Counted from the stretch's first letter, positions 44,862 to 54,836 are shown. The stretch: 64,000 bases of DNA from an uncultured Paraprevotella sp. (GCA_944321365.1 CALULA010000002.1:266581-330580); one strand, 5' to 3'. Translations and numbers: made by a program. The notes: generated by a model not told the origin, from the letters alone.

Positions 44862-46382
44862 ATGAAAAATAAACATATATCGTTTTATGCAGCCGTGCTG
44901 TTTTGCGGCTTGTTAGCGACAGCCTGTAATGATTTCCTGGACGAGGTGCCAGATAACCGTACGGTGATTACGACAAAGGAGGCCGCCTCTGAGTTGCTGG
45001 TGTCGGCTTATCCGAGTGCCAACTGCGTATTCTTCACGGAATCGATGTCGGACAACGTGACTGACCGGGGCAATACGCTTGACCCCTATGTGCAGGCAGA
45101 CTGGAACCGTGCCAACCGTCAGGCTTTCTGGTGGGAGGACATCGATATGACGTATCAGGACAGTCCCGGTTATTTCTGGCTGGGTTGTTATGAGGCCATC
45201 GCTGCGGCCAACCATGCGCTTGAAGCCATAGCGGAGATGAAAGCCAAGGGCGAGGACGTGTCGGCGCAAAAGGGTGAGGCATTGGTTTGCCGGGCGTATA
45301 ATCATTTTATGCTGGTGAATGTGTTCGCACAGCATTATAATCCGGCCTATGCCGCAACGGACCTGGGAGTGGCCTATGTGACGGAACCGGAAAAGGAGGT
45401 GTTCGGACATTATGAGCGGGTTTCGGTGGAGGAGACCTATAAACGTATCCGCGAGGATCTGGAGGCCGGACTGCCTTTGATTTCCAATAAGACGTATGGC
45501 GAGACACCCAAATACCACTTCACGCGGGAGGCCGCACAGGCTTTTGCCTGTCGTTTCTATCTCTATATCGGTGAATGGCAGAAGGCGGTGGATGCCGCTG
45601 ATGAGGCCTTGGGGGACAAACCGACACTGCGCAACTGGAACGAATACATCCAGATGTCTACGGCCAACAGGGAGAAGAATTATACATCGGTGCAGGAGAG
45701 TGCCAACCTGTTGCTGACCTCTACCGTGTCGCTGTTTGCCCGTGATCAGTCTTTCTATCGTTACGGTTATTCTACGGCAGTGAACAATTCCCTGTTCGGA
45801 CAGAATGACAACCTCGTAGGTCTGACCTGGGCTTATCGCGCCGAGGCTTATAATGTGTCCAGTGAGGCCCTGACGATGATGAAGTGGAAGGCTTATCTGA
45901 AGAGTGAGAGTGTCAATTCCAACAGTGGCATCTATTATCTGATGGTACCGTTGTTTACGACTGACGAGGTGGTATGCGACCGCATCGAGGCCTTGGCCAT
46001 GCTGGGGCGTTATGACGATGCCTGCCGTGACATTGAGCTTTTCCTGACCAATAAGGTGAAGAACTATGAGGCCGCGCAGTTGCCTGTTACGCCGGAGATG
46101 GTGGAGAACTATTACAAGAAGTCCGCACCGCTGCATCCTTGGTACGAGGCGCAGATGGACGACCGGCAGATGGCTTTCGTGAACTGTGCCGTCGATTTCC
46201 GCCGTCGCGAACTGCTGATGCAGGGAGGACGCTGGTTTGATATCAAGCGGTTTGACATCGAAATAACGCATACGGCTTACCAAACCGGGGCGACCGATGT
46301 GCTGGTGCGCCGTGATCCGCGCCGCGCCGTGCAGATACCGGAAGAAGTTATTTCCTATGGCATTGCGCCCAACCCGCGTTGA
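44862..46382 (+). CDS. SusD/RagB-family surface lipoprotein
   Basis: A 506-residue lipoprotein that forms the lid of the SusC transporter. The signal peptide ends in a lipobox (LLATACNDFLDEVPDNRTVI), typical for SusD. Tetratricopeptide-like helical repeats follow (CRAYNHFMLVNVFAQHY, FACRFYLYIGEWQKAVDAADEAL). The C-terminus has the family signature FVNCAVDFRRRELLMQGGRWFDIKRF. It starts 19 bp after susC. The local context, a protease lipoprotein and no glycosidase, suggests a peptide or protein ligand as in RagAB. Confidence 0.95.
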   Translation: MKNKHISFYAAVLFCGLLATACNDFLDEVPDNRTVITTKEAASELLVSAYPSANCVFFTESMSDNVTDRGNTLDPYVQADWNRANRQAFWWEDIDMTYQDSPGYFWLGCYEAIAAANHALEAIAEMKAKGEDVSAQKGEALVCRAYNHFMLVNVFAQHYNPAYAATDLGVAYVTEPEKEVFGHYERVSVEETYKRIREDLEAGLPLISNKTYGETPKYHFTREAAQAFACRFYLYIGEWQKAVDAADEALGDKPTLRNWNEYIQMSTANREKNYTSVQESANLLLTSTVSLFARDQSFYRYGYSTAVNNSLFGQNDNLVGLTWAYRAEAYNVSSEALTMMKWKAYLKSESVNSNSGIYYLMVPLFTTDEVVCDRIEALAMLGRYDDACRDIELFLTNKVKNYEAAQLPVTPEMVENYYKKSAPLHPWYEAQMDDRQMAFVNCAVDFRRRELLMQGGRWFDIKRFDIEITHTAYQTGATDVLVRRDPRRAVQIPEEVISYGIAPNPR

Positions 46383-46429
46383 GCGACAGGCCGACAAGAC
46401 ATTGATTTATAAAAAAAGAAAGATAAGAG

Positions 46430-47284
46430 ATGAAGAAAATATTCCTGTGGGTGGCGATATGTCTGCCCTTGCTGGCGGCCTGTGATAAAGAAGACCTTGG
46501 TGCGTCGGACATTCATGTGCCGGAGTTCGATTATGCGTCACTGAGCGAGACGGACAAATACATTTATGATAACTATACCGTGCCTTACAACGTGGCGGTG
46601 GTCTATCGTTGGAATCAGGGTGACATGTCTTCGGACGACATGCGCAAGAATCTGGTCCCGCCCCGCGAGGACCAGGTGAAGCCTTTTCTGGATATGATCA
46701 AGCAGGTGTGGGTGGATACCTATACCGAGGAGATGGGGGCACAGACACTGCGTGAATACATACCCAAGCAGATCCTGCTGGTGGGGAGCTCAAGCTATAA
46801 CGATGACGGGTCGACAACGGGCGGAACGGCCGAGGGCGGTCGTCAGATCGTGCTTTATAACGTGAACGAGTTCGATTTCCAGCTGTCGCAGATACAGTCT
46901 TATGCTCACGTGATGCACCATGAGTTTGCCCATATCCTGCACCAGACCGTGGAGTATGATTCGGAATTCGAGAAGCTGACGCCGGCCTATTCGTCATCGT
47001 GGATGCAGATGAGCGACGAGACGGCACGTTCGCAGGGCTTTATTACGGCCTACGCCTCTTCGAGCGCCAATGAGGACTTCGCCGAGATGGTGTCGCAGAT
47101 GCTGACTCATTCGCCGGAGGAGTGGGATGCCCTGATAGAGGGGGCCGGGAATGCGGAAGCCGTGGAGCATCTGCGTTCAAAGGAGGCCATAGTGATTTCT
47201 TATATGAAGAACAACTGGAATGTAGATATGGAGACGTTTCAGGTGGACGTGATGGAGGCCATAGAGGCTGCTGCACGCCAATAA
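46430..47284 (+). CDS. zinc-binding metallopeptidase lipoprotein
   Basis: A 284-residue lipoprotein with signal peptide and lipobox (LPLLAACDKEDLG). The motif HHEFAHILHQ at about residues 163-172 is HExxH-like, with His and Glu for zinc binding and catalysis. A downstream segment with NEDFAEMVSQM gives the likely third ligand, as in the putative zinc-binding metallopeptidase family (PF15890) commonly found next to SusCD pairs. It probably cuts proteins at the cell surface to feed the transporter, which is an inference from position. Confidence 0.85.
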   Translation: MKKIFLWVAICLPLLAACDKEDLGASDIHVPEFDYASLSETDKYIYDNYTVPYNVAVVYRWNQGDMSSDDMRKNLVPPREDQVKPFLDMIKQVWVDTYTEEMGAQTLREYIPKQILLVGSSSYNDDGSTTGGTAEGGRQIVLYNVNEFDFQLSQIQSYAHVMHHEFAHILHQTVEYDSEFEKLTPAYSSSWMQMSDETARSQGFITAYASSSANEDFAEMVSQMLTHSPEEWDALIEGAGNAEAVEHLRSKEAIVISYMKNNWNVDMETFQVDVMEAIEAAARQ

Positions 47285-47296
47285 AAAAGAGAAAGG

Positions 47297-48661
47297 ATGA
47301 AAGAGATGATAAAAGAGATATGGAAGAGTGCTGTGCCTGTCGTGCTGGCGGGCGTGGCCTGTGCCGCTTGTACGAACGAGGTGGACGATGTGTTCAGCAC
47401 GAATGCGACCCAGCGCATTGAAGCGGCAATGGCCGAATGCGATGAGACGTTGCAGGGGGCGGAGTACGGCTGGCGTTTTGATTATACACCGACGAACGGT
47501 GCGACGGTCAACTACGTGATGAACTTCAAGAACGGTCGTGTCCGGATGGAAAACACCGAGGGTGAAACCTCGGAGTCGACCTATAAGATTGTGAATGCCG
47601 AGGGGCCGGTCCTTTCTTTTGATACTTATTCTATCCTGCACGAGCTGGCCGACCCGTCGGAATATCCCTATGGAACCGGTTACGGCGGAGAGTTTGAGTT
47701 TGTCGTCACGCAGGTGACGGAGGATACGGTCTACGTGCGCGGTCGCAAGTCGGGCAATGACTTCAAGCTTTCAAGGGCACCGCGTGGAGAAATCCAGCAT
47801 ATCCGCCTGGAGACATCGTTGGATGTGGATGGTGGAAAGGATATCGCCTTCTTCCACACTTTCCGTGCGGGCGGGCAGGATGTGGCCACGCTTTTCCTCG
47901 GTGAGGACAAGCATAGTCTGGACATTGTTGTGGCCGACGGGCAAGTGCAGAACATGCCGGTGGAGTTCTCGCCTGAGGGTTTCCGTCTTTCCGCACCGCT
48001 GTCTGCAAACGGAGTGACGGTTTCGGAGATGCAATGGGATAATGCACAAGGTCAGTTCGTTTCGGCTGACGGCAGTGTCGTGTTGTCCGAGGCCTCTGCG
48101 AGTCCTTTCAATTTAGGACCCACCGTGGACCAGCTGCTGGCTTCTCCTTATTATATAATGAAAGGGGCGAGCGCACCGGCCACCTTGCAGCTGGTGGAGT
48201 TTGCCAAGGTATTCCCGGACTGGCAGCGTATGGAGTTCTTCTTCAACGCCGATGCTGTGGTGGATACCCTGAAATACCGGGTGGACACGGAGGATAATGT
48301 GGAAGAGCTGGAACATGCAGAGGGGCGTGGCGTGCTCAATTCCATGAGCGTTGTGGTGAACAACACATACGGCTTGCCGGAATGGGGTAATTTTACGGTG
48401 AAACGTGTAGAGCAGAAGGACGAGGACGAGGTGACTTTCGTGGAGGGCATCCGTAATGGTGCGCCGGCCAACACGCTGAACCGGAACATCTATTTCAAGA
48501 AGATCAAGGGTATCTTCTTTGATGCTCAAGGGGTGTCGGTAGTGTACAGGAACGGTCTGTTCTATGTCGTATCCTCCTCTTCGCCGAACATGTGGCTGAT
48601 ACTTCAGCAACAGTCGTTACCGCAACCTGCGATGAGCATCCCGACATTGGTTCAACAGTGA
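47297..48661 (+). CDS. DUF4302 family lipoprotein
   Basis: A 454-residue lipoprotein with a signal peptide ending at a Cys (GVACAACTNEVDDVF). The start of the mature region (RIEAAMAECDETLQGAEYGWRFDYTP) and the beta-rich body fit DUF4302 proteins, which occur with SusCD and the zinc metallopeptidase in Bacteroidetes. The function is unknown; a surface substrate-binding role is plausible. ATGs at 47297 and 47309 are both possible starts. Confidence 0.75.
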   Translation: MKEMIKEIWKSAVPVVLAGVACAACTNEVDDVFSTNATQRIEAAMAECDETLQGAEYGWRFDYTPTNGATVNYVMNFKNGRVRMENTEGETSESTYKIVNAEGPVLSFDTYSILHELADPSEYPYGTGYGGEFEFVVTQVTEDTVYVRGRKSGNDFKLSRAPRGEIQHIRLETSLDVDGGKDIAFFHTFRAGGQDVATLFLGEDKHSLDIVVADGQVQNMPVEFSPEGFRLSAPLSANGVTVSEMQWDNAQGQFVSADGSVVLSEASASPFNLGPTVDQLLASPYYIMKGASAPATLQLVEFAKVFPDWQRMEFFFNADAVVDTLKYRVDTEDNVEELEHAEGRGVLNSMSVVVNNTYGLPEWGNFTVKRVEQKDEDEVTFVEGIRNGAPANTLNRNIYFKKIKGIFFDAQGVSVVYRNGLFYVVSSSSPNMWLILQQQSLPQPAMSIPTLVQQ

Positions 48662-48702
48662 TGATTAACGAACGTAGCATATAAATTAGTATAACTGGAA
48701 AA

Positions 48703-50094
48703 ATGAGAAAGAAAGTTTTATTATGGGCTTTGGCCGGTATGGCCGTGTTTCAGGCCCAGGCACAGACAGAGTATGAGACTCGTGTGATTGTATCGGAACC
48801 GGAGGCGGCTCCGGTATCTAAAAGGGCAGCCGCCACGGCATCGGGGGCCGAGTACGGCTATCCGGCAGGCTTGCGTAATCTGGGTATGCTCAGTCAGGAC
48901 GACAACGCATGTTGCAACTATTTGTCGTTTAACAAGACGATAAACCGCGGTGCCTATATGTGGGCACCCATGGGGGAAATAGTTTCCTACATAGACTATT
49001 CCACGGTTGCCGCCACAGACTACCACTGGTATATCCCCGGTGGCGACGTGACAGAGATGGAGACGCAGGATGCCGATGCGGAGTATAATACGCCGGGCGT
49101 TTATCCGTTCCCGACCATGACTGTGAAGGACGGGGCGGGTCAGTCTTATACTTATACGGCTCCCGGCCAGCTCAAGGTCGGCGGTCAGGGGGAGATCTGC
49201 ACCTCCAACATGTTGCAGATTGGTACGGATATTACAGATCCGGCGACAACGTATGTGATCGGGCAGCGAGAACTTAATGGCGGCGGCTGGCTGGGAGGTA
49301 CTAATGCGTTGAATTTGGTCGGGTATGGCAATCTGTTCATGATAGCCCATCCTGACGCTTCTATCACCAGTGTGCGGGCTTATCTGCCGGAGGTGCCCAA
49401 GCACGAGGAGGGTGCGCGTCTGCTGATGCAGATCTGGTATCCGAGTCTTGGAGGGACTGAGGCTGATCTGACGGGGTTGCCCTTGGAAGCCGTCTATCTG
49501 GACATGGATGACATCAAGGAGACGACAGACACGAAGCTGAAGAAGGCTGCCGTGGCGGAGTTCAACCTGACCACTCCATTGAAAATATCGGATAAGCCTT
49601 TCTTCTTCGTGACGATCGAAGGTTTTGGGCATGATCCTTCCAAGCAGACTTTCCGTTTGTTGATAGATATAAAGGGAGTAGAGATGGATGAAGCGACTGC
49701 CGGTAATCTTTTGGCCCACAATTCTTACTGTCGTATAGAAGGGAATGATGAGTATTTGCAGCCGATTAACTATTTTGGGGCTATGCCGGGAGAATCGTTC
49801 CTGATTTGTCCGGTGCTGACTACTCACACCGAAGAGGGCGATGGAGTACAGGCGGTGGAGGCTTTGCGCCCCGCACAGGCACGGTATGCCGATGGTGTGC
49901 TGTCGCTCAGTTCGGAAGGTGCGGAGCGTGCAGTGGTGTATAATGTAGCCGGAGCACATGTCGTGGAGACAGACCTGAATGGCGGTCAGGCTGATGTTCA
50001 GGTACGCCTGAACAAGGGCATCTATCTGGTGCGTTTCCTGAAAGGCGGAAAGGTGTCCGGCGCGGCCAAGCTGTTGTGCAATGAAGAGATTTGA
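48703..50094 (+). CDS. secreted protein of unknown function with sorting-tail-like C-terminus
   Basis: A 463-residue exported protein (signal peptide MRKKVLLWALAGMAVFQAQA). Residues 75-165 look like an immunoglobulin/PKD-like sandwich (YHWYIPGGDVTEMETQDADAEYNTPGVYPF, then a YTYTAPGQL strand). The middle part is beta-rich and not recognised. The last 70 residues (RAVVYNVAGAHVVETDLN, LNKGIYLVRFLKGGK) resemble a T9SS-type sorting domain. It lies in the SusCD operon-like run and may be a substrate-binding or matrix protein. Confidence 0.6.
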   Translation: MRKKVLLWALAGMAVFQAQAQTEYETRVIVSEPEAAPVSKRAAATASGAEYGYPAGLRNLGMLSQDDNACCNYLSFNKTINRGAYMWAPMGEIVSYIDYSTVAATDYHWYIPGGDVTEMETQDADAEYNTPGVYPFPTMTVKDGAGQSYTYTAPGQLKVGGQGEICTSNMLQIGTDITDPATTYVIGQRELNGGGWLGGTNALNLVGYGNLFMIAHPDASITSVRAYLPEVPKHEEGARLLMQIWYPSLGGTEADLTGLPLEAVYLDMDDIKETTDTKLKKAAVAEFNLTTPLKISDKPFFFVTIEGFGHDPSKQTFRLLIDIKGVEMDEATAGNLLAHNSYCRIEGNDEYLQPINYFGAMPGESFLICPVLTTHTEEGDGVQAVEALRPAQARYADGVLSLSSEGAERAVVYNVAGAHVVETDLNGGQADVQVRLNKGIYLVRFLKGGKVSGAAKLLCNEEI

Positions 50095-50125
50095 GTAATG
50101 TTTAACAGATAAGAGAGAGAGAAAA

Positions 50126-51631
50126 ATGAAAAAGTTTACTAAGATGTGCGTTGCAGCCGCCTGCACCCTGTTCGTCGGTGCGGGGACGGTTGCCGCTGAT
50201 GATTACGTGTGGAAATATGTGACTACAGGCGATGCCACGACGTATGCTATCCGTTCAGACGGTTCGCTGTGGTCATGGGGATGGAATGAGAAGGGGCAGG
50301 CTGCGAACGGTGTATCCGAGCGTACGGCTACCCCGACGTTGGCTGATGCCAGCCGGACATGGAAGAAGGTGGTCGGCGGTAAGGCATACGGCTTCTTCCT
50401 GGCAGAAGACGGCTCTCTGTGGGCTGCCGGTACGCAGGAAAGCGGCGTGCAGGGCGTGGGCGACGGTCTGGACCATAAGGTGCTGACCCGCATCGGGACA
50501 GACAATGACTGGGCGGACATGGCCTGCTCGCGCTTCTGGGGATATAGCGGGTTTGCTATTAAGACAGACGGTACGCTGTGGGCTTGGGGTGAGAACACTG
50601 CCGGCCAGTTGGGTATCGGTACATTGGGGAACCAGATCAAACCGGTGCAGGTCGGTACGGATACAGACTGGAAACAGGTGTCAGCCGGTAGTTCCACCGT
50701 ATTGGCCCTGAAGACTGACGGCTCGTTGTGGGGCTGGGGATTTAACATGTATAGTGAACTTCCCGGCTTTGAGGGCAAGCAGTACTCTCCGGTTCGTTTG
50801 GGTTCTGAAACAGATTGGGAGCAGGTTATTATGGTAGACTACCGTGCCTACGCAGTGAAGAAGGACGGCACGCTTTGGGCATGGGGTGATAATTACAAGA
50901 ACCTGTTGGGATTCAACACGCCGACAGAAGAGGAGACGACTTCTGAGGGGAATCCCGTGGATGTCGTGACGGAGTCTAAGATTACAAAGCCGACGCAGGT
51001 GACGGCCATCGAGGGCAAGGTGATTGCGGTGTCCGGCTGTGAGAATACGCTGAGCGTGGCCACCGGTACTGACGGCGTGATCGACCAGATCTGGATGTTC
51101 GGTTCCAATACAGACGGTGCCCTGGGTGATGGCAACGGCATCGGTAACGGTGGAAAGGACATTCCTTTTGCCACCGTGCCCGTTCATCCCTCGCTGAAGT
51201 CCAGCCTGAAATTCTCCACCATGGCCAGTGGGCAGAACTACACGATGGTGCTGACAACGGACGGTGACATCTGGGGCTGGGGCTGTAACCGCGGCGGCCA
51301 GTTGGGGGACGAGACGCCGAACGACCAGCTGCAGGTGGCCTATAAGCTGAAACCCATCCTCATCAACTGCCCGCAGGACGAACTTGAGGTGGGCGTGGCC
51401 GGCGTGCAGAGCAAGGCCGATGCCGTTGTCCGTTTTGACGGCCAGGTACTGTCCTTGCAGTCTGACGGCAGATTGACTTCGGCTGTGGTTTATGGAACAG
51501 ACGGTTCGGCCAGAATGATTCTGTCCGCATCGGAATCTTCGTGGAACGTAGATGCTCTTCCTGCCGGAGTTTATGTAGCCCGTTTCGTTGTGGACGGAGC
51601 TGCCGTGACCTACAAGTTCCTGGCGGAATAA
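50126..51631 (+). CDS. secreted RCC1-repeat (seven-bladed propeller-like) protein
   Basis: A 501-residue exported protein with a signal peptide ending at about residue 24. At least six RCC1-type repeats are visible (IRSDGSLWSWGWNEKGQ, LWAWGENTAGQLGIG, LKTDGSLWGWGFN, VKKDGTLWAWGDN, IWMFGSNTDGALGDG, LTTDGDIWGWGCNRGGQLG), enough for a beta-propeller at about residues 25-415. The tail (SAVVYGTDGSARMIL, DALPAGVYVARFVVDG) is sorting-domain-like. RCC1-like propellers in secreted Bacteroidetes proteins are thought to mediate binding; the ligand is unknown. Confidence 0.85.
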   Translation: MKKFTKMCVAAACTLFVGAGTVAADDYVWKYVTTGDATTYAIRSDGSLWSWGWNEKGQAANGVSERTATPTLADASRTWKKVVGGKAYGFFLAEDGSLWAAGTQESGVQGVGDGLDHKVLTRIGTDNDWADMACSRFWGYSGFAIKTDGTLWAWGENTAGQLGIGTLGNQIKPVQVGTDTDWKQVSAGSSTVLALKTDGSLWGWGFNMYSELPGFEGKQYSPVRLGSETDWEQVIMVDYRAYAVKKDGTLWAWGDNYKNLLGFNTPTEEETTSEGNPVDVVTESKITKPTQVTAIEGKVIAVSGCENTLSVATGTDGVIDQIWMFGSNTDGALGDGNGIGNGGKDIPFATVPVHPSLKSSLKFSTMASGQNYTMVLTTDGDIWGWGCNRGGQLGDETPNDQLQVAYKLKPILINCPQDELEVGVAGVQSKADAVVRFDGQVLSLQSDGRLTSAVVYGTDGSARMILSASESSWNVDALPAGVYVARFVVDGAAVTYKFLAE

Positions 51632-51668
51632 TCGTACAGGGAAAAAGGAAACTAAAAAAGACAGAGAG

Positions 51669-54600
51669 ATGAAACGATTATATCGGGGAGCATTCTCCTT
51701 TATGCTGATGGTATCCTGTGCGCTGGGGCTTAGCGCACAGGAAGCTACCGTCGTACCGGCTGACGAGATTCCCTCGTCGCTGCGGGACGCCACGGCTATC
51801 ACGCTGACCGGCGAGTGGGGTGCGGCAGAGTTTCTGTCGCTGAAGTCGGCCTTGGGAACATCGGGCTTCATTGCCACTCCCAACACGACATTGGTCCGTT
51901 TGGACATGAGCGGAGCCACCATCACCGACGGCACATCGTTGCTGATTAACTCCGGCTTGTCAACGAGCGGGGTGTTTAGCAGCTGTCAGGCGTTGGAAGA
52001 AGTGGTGATGCCCTCAGCCGAAGAGGCCGTCCACTTCACGTCCTTCGAGAAAGCCTTCATGAACTGTACGGCCCTGCGGACCATCGACCTGAGCGGACTG
52101 ACGAACGTCACCACGTTCAGCAATGCCTTCTATGGCTGTGCGGCTCTGCAGGAGGCCGACCTGAGCGGCAACACCGCCGCCGTGACCTCCGGTGCATGGT
52201 CGTCCGCATTCGAGGACTGCCAGGCTCTGACGTCCGTGGTTCTGCCGGCGGGTTTCGTCCCGGCATCCAAGGTGTTCTCCGGCTGCACGTCGCTGACGTT
52301 GATCGACTGGACCCGCTGTCAGGCGACCGAAGTCCCGGAGTTCTGGTCCGACATGCTGGACGGTGTGGAGCTTTCCGGCGTCACGCTGAAGCTGGACCAT
52401 GCCCAATATGAACTTTTTGCCGCCGACGACTCCTGGAGTCAGCTGCATCTGGAAGACCTGAATCCGGCACCCTCTACAGAGTATACGGTGGACGCCGCCG
52501 ACATACCCTCGTCGCTGCGGGACGCCACGGCTATCACGCTGACCGGCGAGTGGGGTGCGGCAGAGTTTCTGTCGCTGAAGTCGGCCTTGGGAACATCGGG
52601 CTTCATTGCCACTCCCAACACGACATTGGTCCGTTTGGACATGAGCGGAGCCACCATCACCGACGGCACATCGTTGCTGATTAACTCCGGCTTGTCAACG
52701 AGCGGGGTGTTTAGCAGCTGTCAGGCGTTGGAAGAAGTGGTGATGCCCTCAGCCGAAGAGGCCGTCCACTTCACGTCCTTCGAGAAAGCCTTCATGAACT
52801 GTACGGCCCTGCGGACCATCGACCTGAGCGGACTGACGAACGTCACCACGTTCAGCAATGCCTTCTATGGCTGTGCGGCTCTGCAGGAGGCCGACCTGAG
52901 CGGCAACACCGCCGCCGTGACCTCCGGTGCATGGTCGTCCGCATTCGAGGACTGCCAGGCTCTGACGTCCGTGGTTCTGCCGGCGGGTTTCGTCCCGGCA
53001 TCCAAGGTGTTCTCCGGCTGCACGTCGCTGACGTTGATCGACTGGACCCGCTGTCAGGCGACCGAAGTCCCGGAGTTCTGGTCCGACATGCTGGACGGTG
53101 TGGAGCTTTCCGGCGTCACGCTGAAGCTGGACCATGCCCAATATGAACTTTTTGCCGCCGACGACTCCTGGAGTCAGCTGCATCTGGAAGACCTGAATCC
53201 GGCACCCTCTACAGAGTATACGGTGGACGCCGCCGACATACCCTCGTCGCTGCGGGACGCCACGGCTATCACGCTGACCGGCGAGTGGGACAGTAATGCC
53301 TTCAATTCCCTTTGCCTTGCACTGGTAGAAGCTCCGGCGATGGGCGCAACACCTAATGAGGTCTTGCGCAAGATTGACATGAGTCTTGCGCAAATATCTG
53401 AAGGCACTTCGCTCTGTAACAACGCGTGGATGGCTTACGGTATTTTCCGCAACTGCCAGGCACTGGAGGAAGTGGTGATGCCGGTGGCAGCAGAGGCAGC
53501 CCATTTCACGGACTTCACCATGGCTTTCCAGAACTGTACGGCCTTGAAAACCATCGACCTGAGCGGCTGTGCCGGACTGACTTCGATAGAGAAGGCATTC
53601 CAGGGCTGCACCTCGCTGGAGCGTGTCGACCTGTCGGCTTGCACACAGTTGCAGTCGGTTGACGACGCTTTCGAGTCGTGCGAGGCCTTGGCGTCCGTCG
53701 TGTTGCCGGCACAGTTCCCCATGGGGAAGAATACCTTTGCCTATTGTTCTGCGCTGACTTCCATAGACTGGACGGCTTTCGAGGGTACGGAAGTGCCGGA
53801 GATGAGCAAGACCTTCTTCATGGGCATAGACGACCTGAAAGCCATCACGCTCTCTTTGAAATATGAGGCCTGGAAACTGTTCTCGGCCGACAGCGACTGG
53901 AGCGAGCTGACGCTGTATAACACCGAACCGGAGAAAGTGACAGACTTCGTTGTGGACGCCTCAGAGGCTACCGGTCACTTGTCCAGTCTGCGTCGGGCCG
54001 TCACCCTGACCCTGACCGGCGAATGGGACAGCGATGCCCTGAATTTCCTGTCTGTGGCTTTGGGCAACCAAGCCAATATCGGTGCGACGCAGAACACGAC
54101 GCTACAGGTGCTGGACATGAGTCAGATTACCGTTGCCGACAACACGCCGCTCTGGCGTAGCGGTCTTAAAGAGTATGGCATTTTCAATAACTGCACGGCT
54201 CTGCGCGAGGTGATACTGCCTGCAGCGGAAGAGGCCGCCAAGTTTACGCGGCTGAGCAAGGCCTTCGAGGGCTGCACGTCGCTGGAGACCATAGACCTGA
54301 GCCTGTTTACGGGGGCTACGGACATCGATGCGGCCTTCAAGGGGACGGCCATCCGCAAGGCCGATCTGAGCGGTTGCACTTCGTTGGGCAATACGGTGAG
54401 TGCTTTCGAGGGCTGCTCTCAGCTGGAAGAGGTGATCCTGCCTGCAGGCTTTGTGCCCGACAACTATACCTTTGCGGATTGCGTGTCGCTGAAGACGGTT
54501 GATTTCACGTCTTATAAGGACGCCACTGAAGCACCGGCCTGCAAGGGTAACACGTTCAGCGGCATCGATGACCTGTCTTTGGTTACGTTGCTTGTGGACG

Positions 54601-54836
54601 CAGATATGCATGAGTTGTTCGAGAACGACAAAAACTGGTCTGAATTCAACATCGTATGGGACGGCAAACCTGATGCGGTGAATGGCATCCGTGCGTCTGT
54701 TTCCGACGGACCGGTCGTGGTTTATACCGTAGATGGCCGTCGGGTAGGCACATTTGCTCCGGGTGCAGACTGGATGCGCCGGCTTCCTGCAGGCCTTTAT
54801 GTGGTGAATGGTCACAAAGTGATGGTGCGCCGTTGA
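51669..54836 (+). CDS. secreted leucine-rich-repeat-like (BspA-type) protein with duplicated modules
   Basis: A 1055-residue exported protein (signal peptide MKRLYRGAFSFMLMVSCALG). It is built of four modules of about 245 residues: modules 1 and 2 (residues 35-279 and 280-524) appear identical even at DNA level, module 3 (525-765) and module 4 are diverged. Each module holds LRR_5/BspA-like repeats (FYGCAALQEADLSGN, FEDCQALTSVVLPAGF, FSGCTSLTLIDW). The C-terminus (VYTVDGRRVGTFAPG, LPAGLYVVNGHKVMVRR) is a sorting-tail type. BspA-like proteins often bind host or bacterial surfaces. It closes the SusCD locus before a strong terminator. Confidence 0.85.
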   Translation: MKRLYRGAFSFMLMVSCALGLSAQEATVVPADEIPSSLRDATAITLTGEWGAAEFLSLKSALGTSGFIATPNTTLVRLDMSGATITDGTSLLINSGLSTSGVFSSCQALEEVVMPSAEEAVHFTSFEKAFMNCTALRTIDLSGLTNVTTFSNAFYGCAALQEADLSGNTAAVTSGAWSSAFEDCQALTSVVLPAGFVPASKVFSGCTSLTLIDWTRCQATEVPEFWSDMLDGVELSGVTLKLDHAQYELFAADDSWSQLHLEDLNPAPSTEYTVDAADIPSSLRDATAITLTGEWGAAEFLSLKSALGTSGFIATPNTTLVRLDMSGATITDGTSLLINSGLSTSGVFSSCQALEEVVMPSAEEAVHFTSFEKAFMNCTALRTIDLSGLTNVTTFSNAFYGCAALQEADLSGNTAAVTSGAWSSAFEDCQALTSVVLPAGFVPASKVFSGCTSLTLIDWTRCQATEVPEFWSDMLDGVELSGVTLKLDHAQYELFAADDSWSQLHLEDLNPAPSTEYTVDAADIPSSLRDATAITLTGEWDSNAFNSLCLALVEAPAMGATPNEVLRKIDMSLAQISEGTSLCNNAWMAYGIFRNCQALEEVVMPVAAEAAHFTDFTMAFQNCTALKTIDLSGCAGLTSIEKAFQGCTSLERVDLSACTQLQSVDDAFESCEALASVVLPAQFPMGKNTFAYCSALTSIDWTAFEGTEVPEMSKTFFMGIDDLKAITLSLKYEAWKLFSADSDWSELTLYNTEPEKVTDFVVDASEATGHLSSLRRAVTLTLTGEWDSDALNFLSVALGNQANIGATQNTTLQVLDMSQITVADNTPLWRSGLKEYGIFNNCTALREVILPAAEEAAKFTRLSKAFEGCTSLETIDLSLFTGATDIDAAFKGTAIRKADLSGCTSLGNTVSAFEGCSQLEEVILPAGFVPDNYTFADCVSLKTVDFTSYKDATEAPACKGNTFSGIDDLSLVTLLVDADMHELFENDKNWSEFNIVWDGKPDAVNGIRASVSDGPVVVYTVDGRRVGTFAPGADWMRRLPAGLYVVNGHKVMVRR
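51771..53240 (+). repeat. tandem duplication of a 735-bp unit
   Basis: 51771-52505 and 52506-53240 appear identical on reading through both copies, and the identity runs 49 bp into a third copy (53241-53289) before module 3 diverges. The unit is 245 codons, so the reading frame is kept. Confidence 0.9.
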
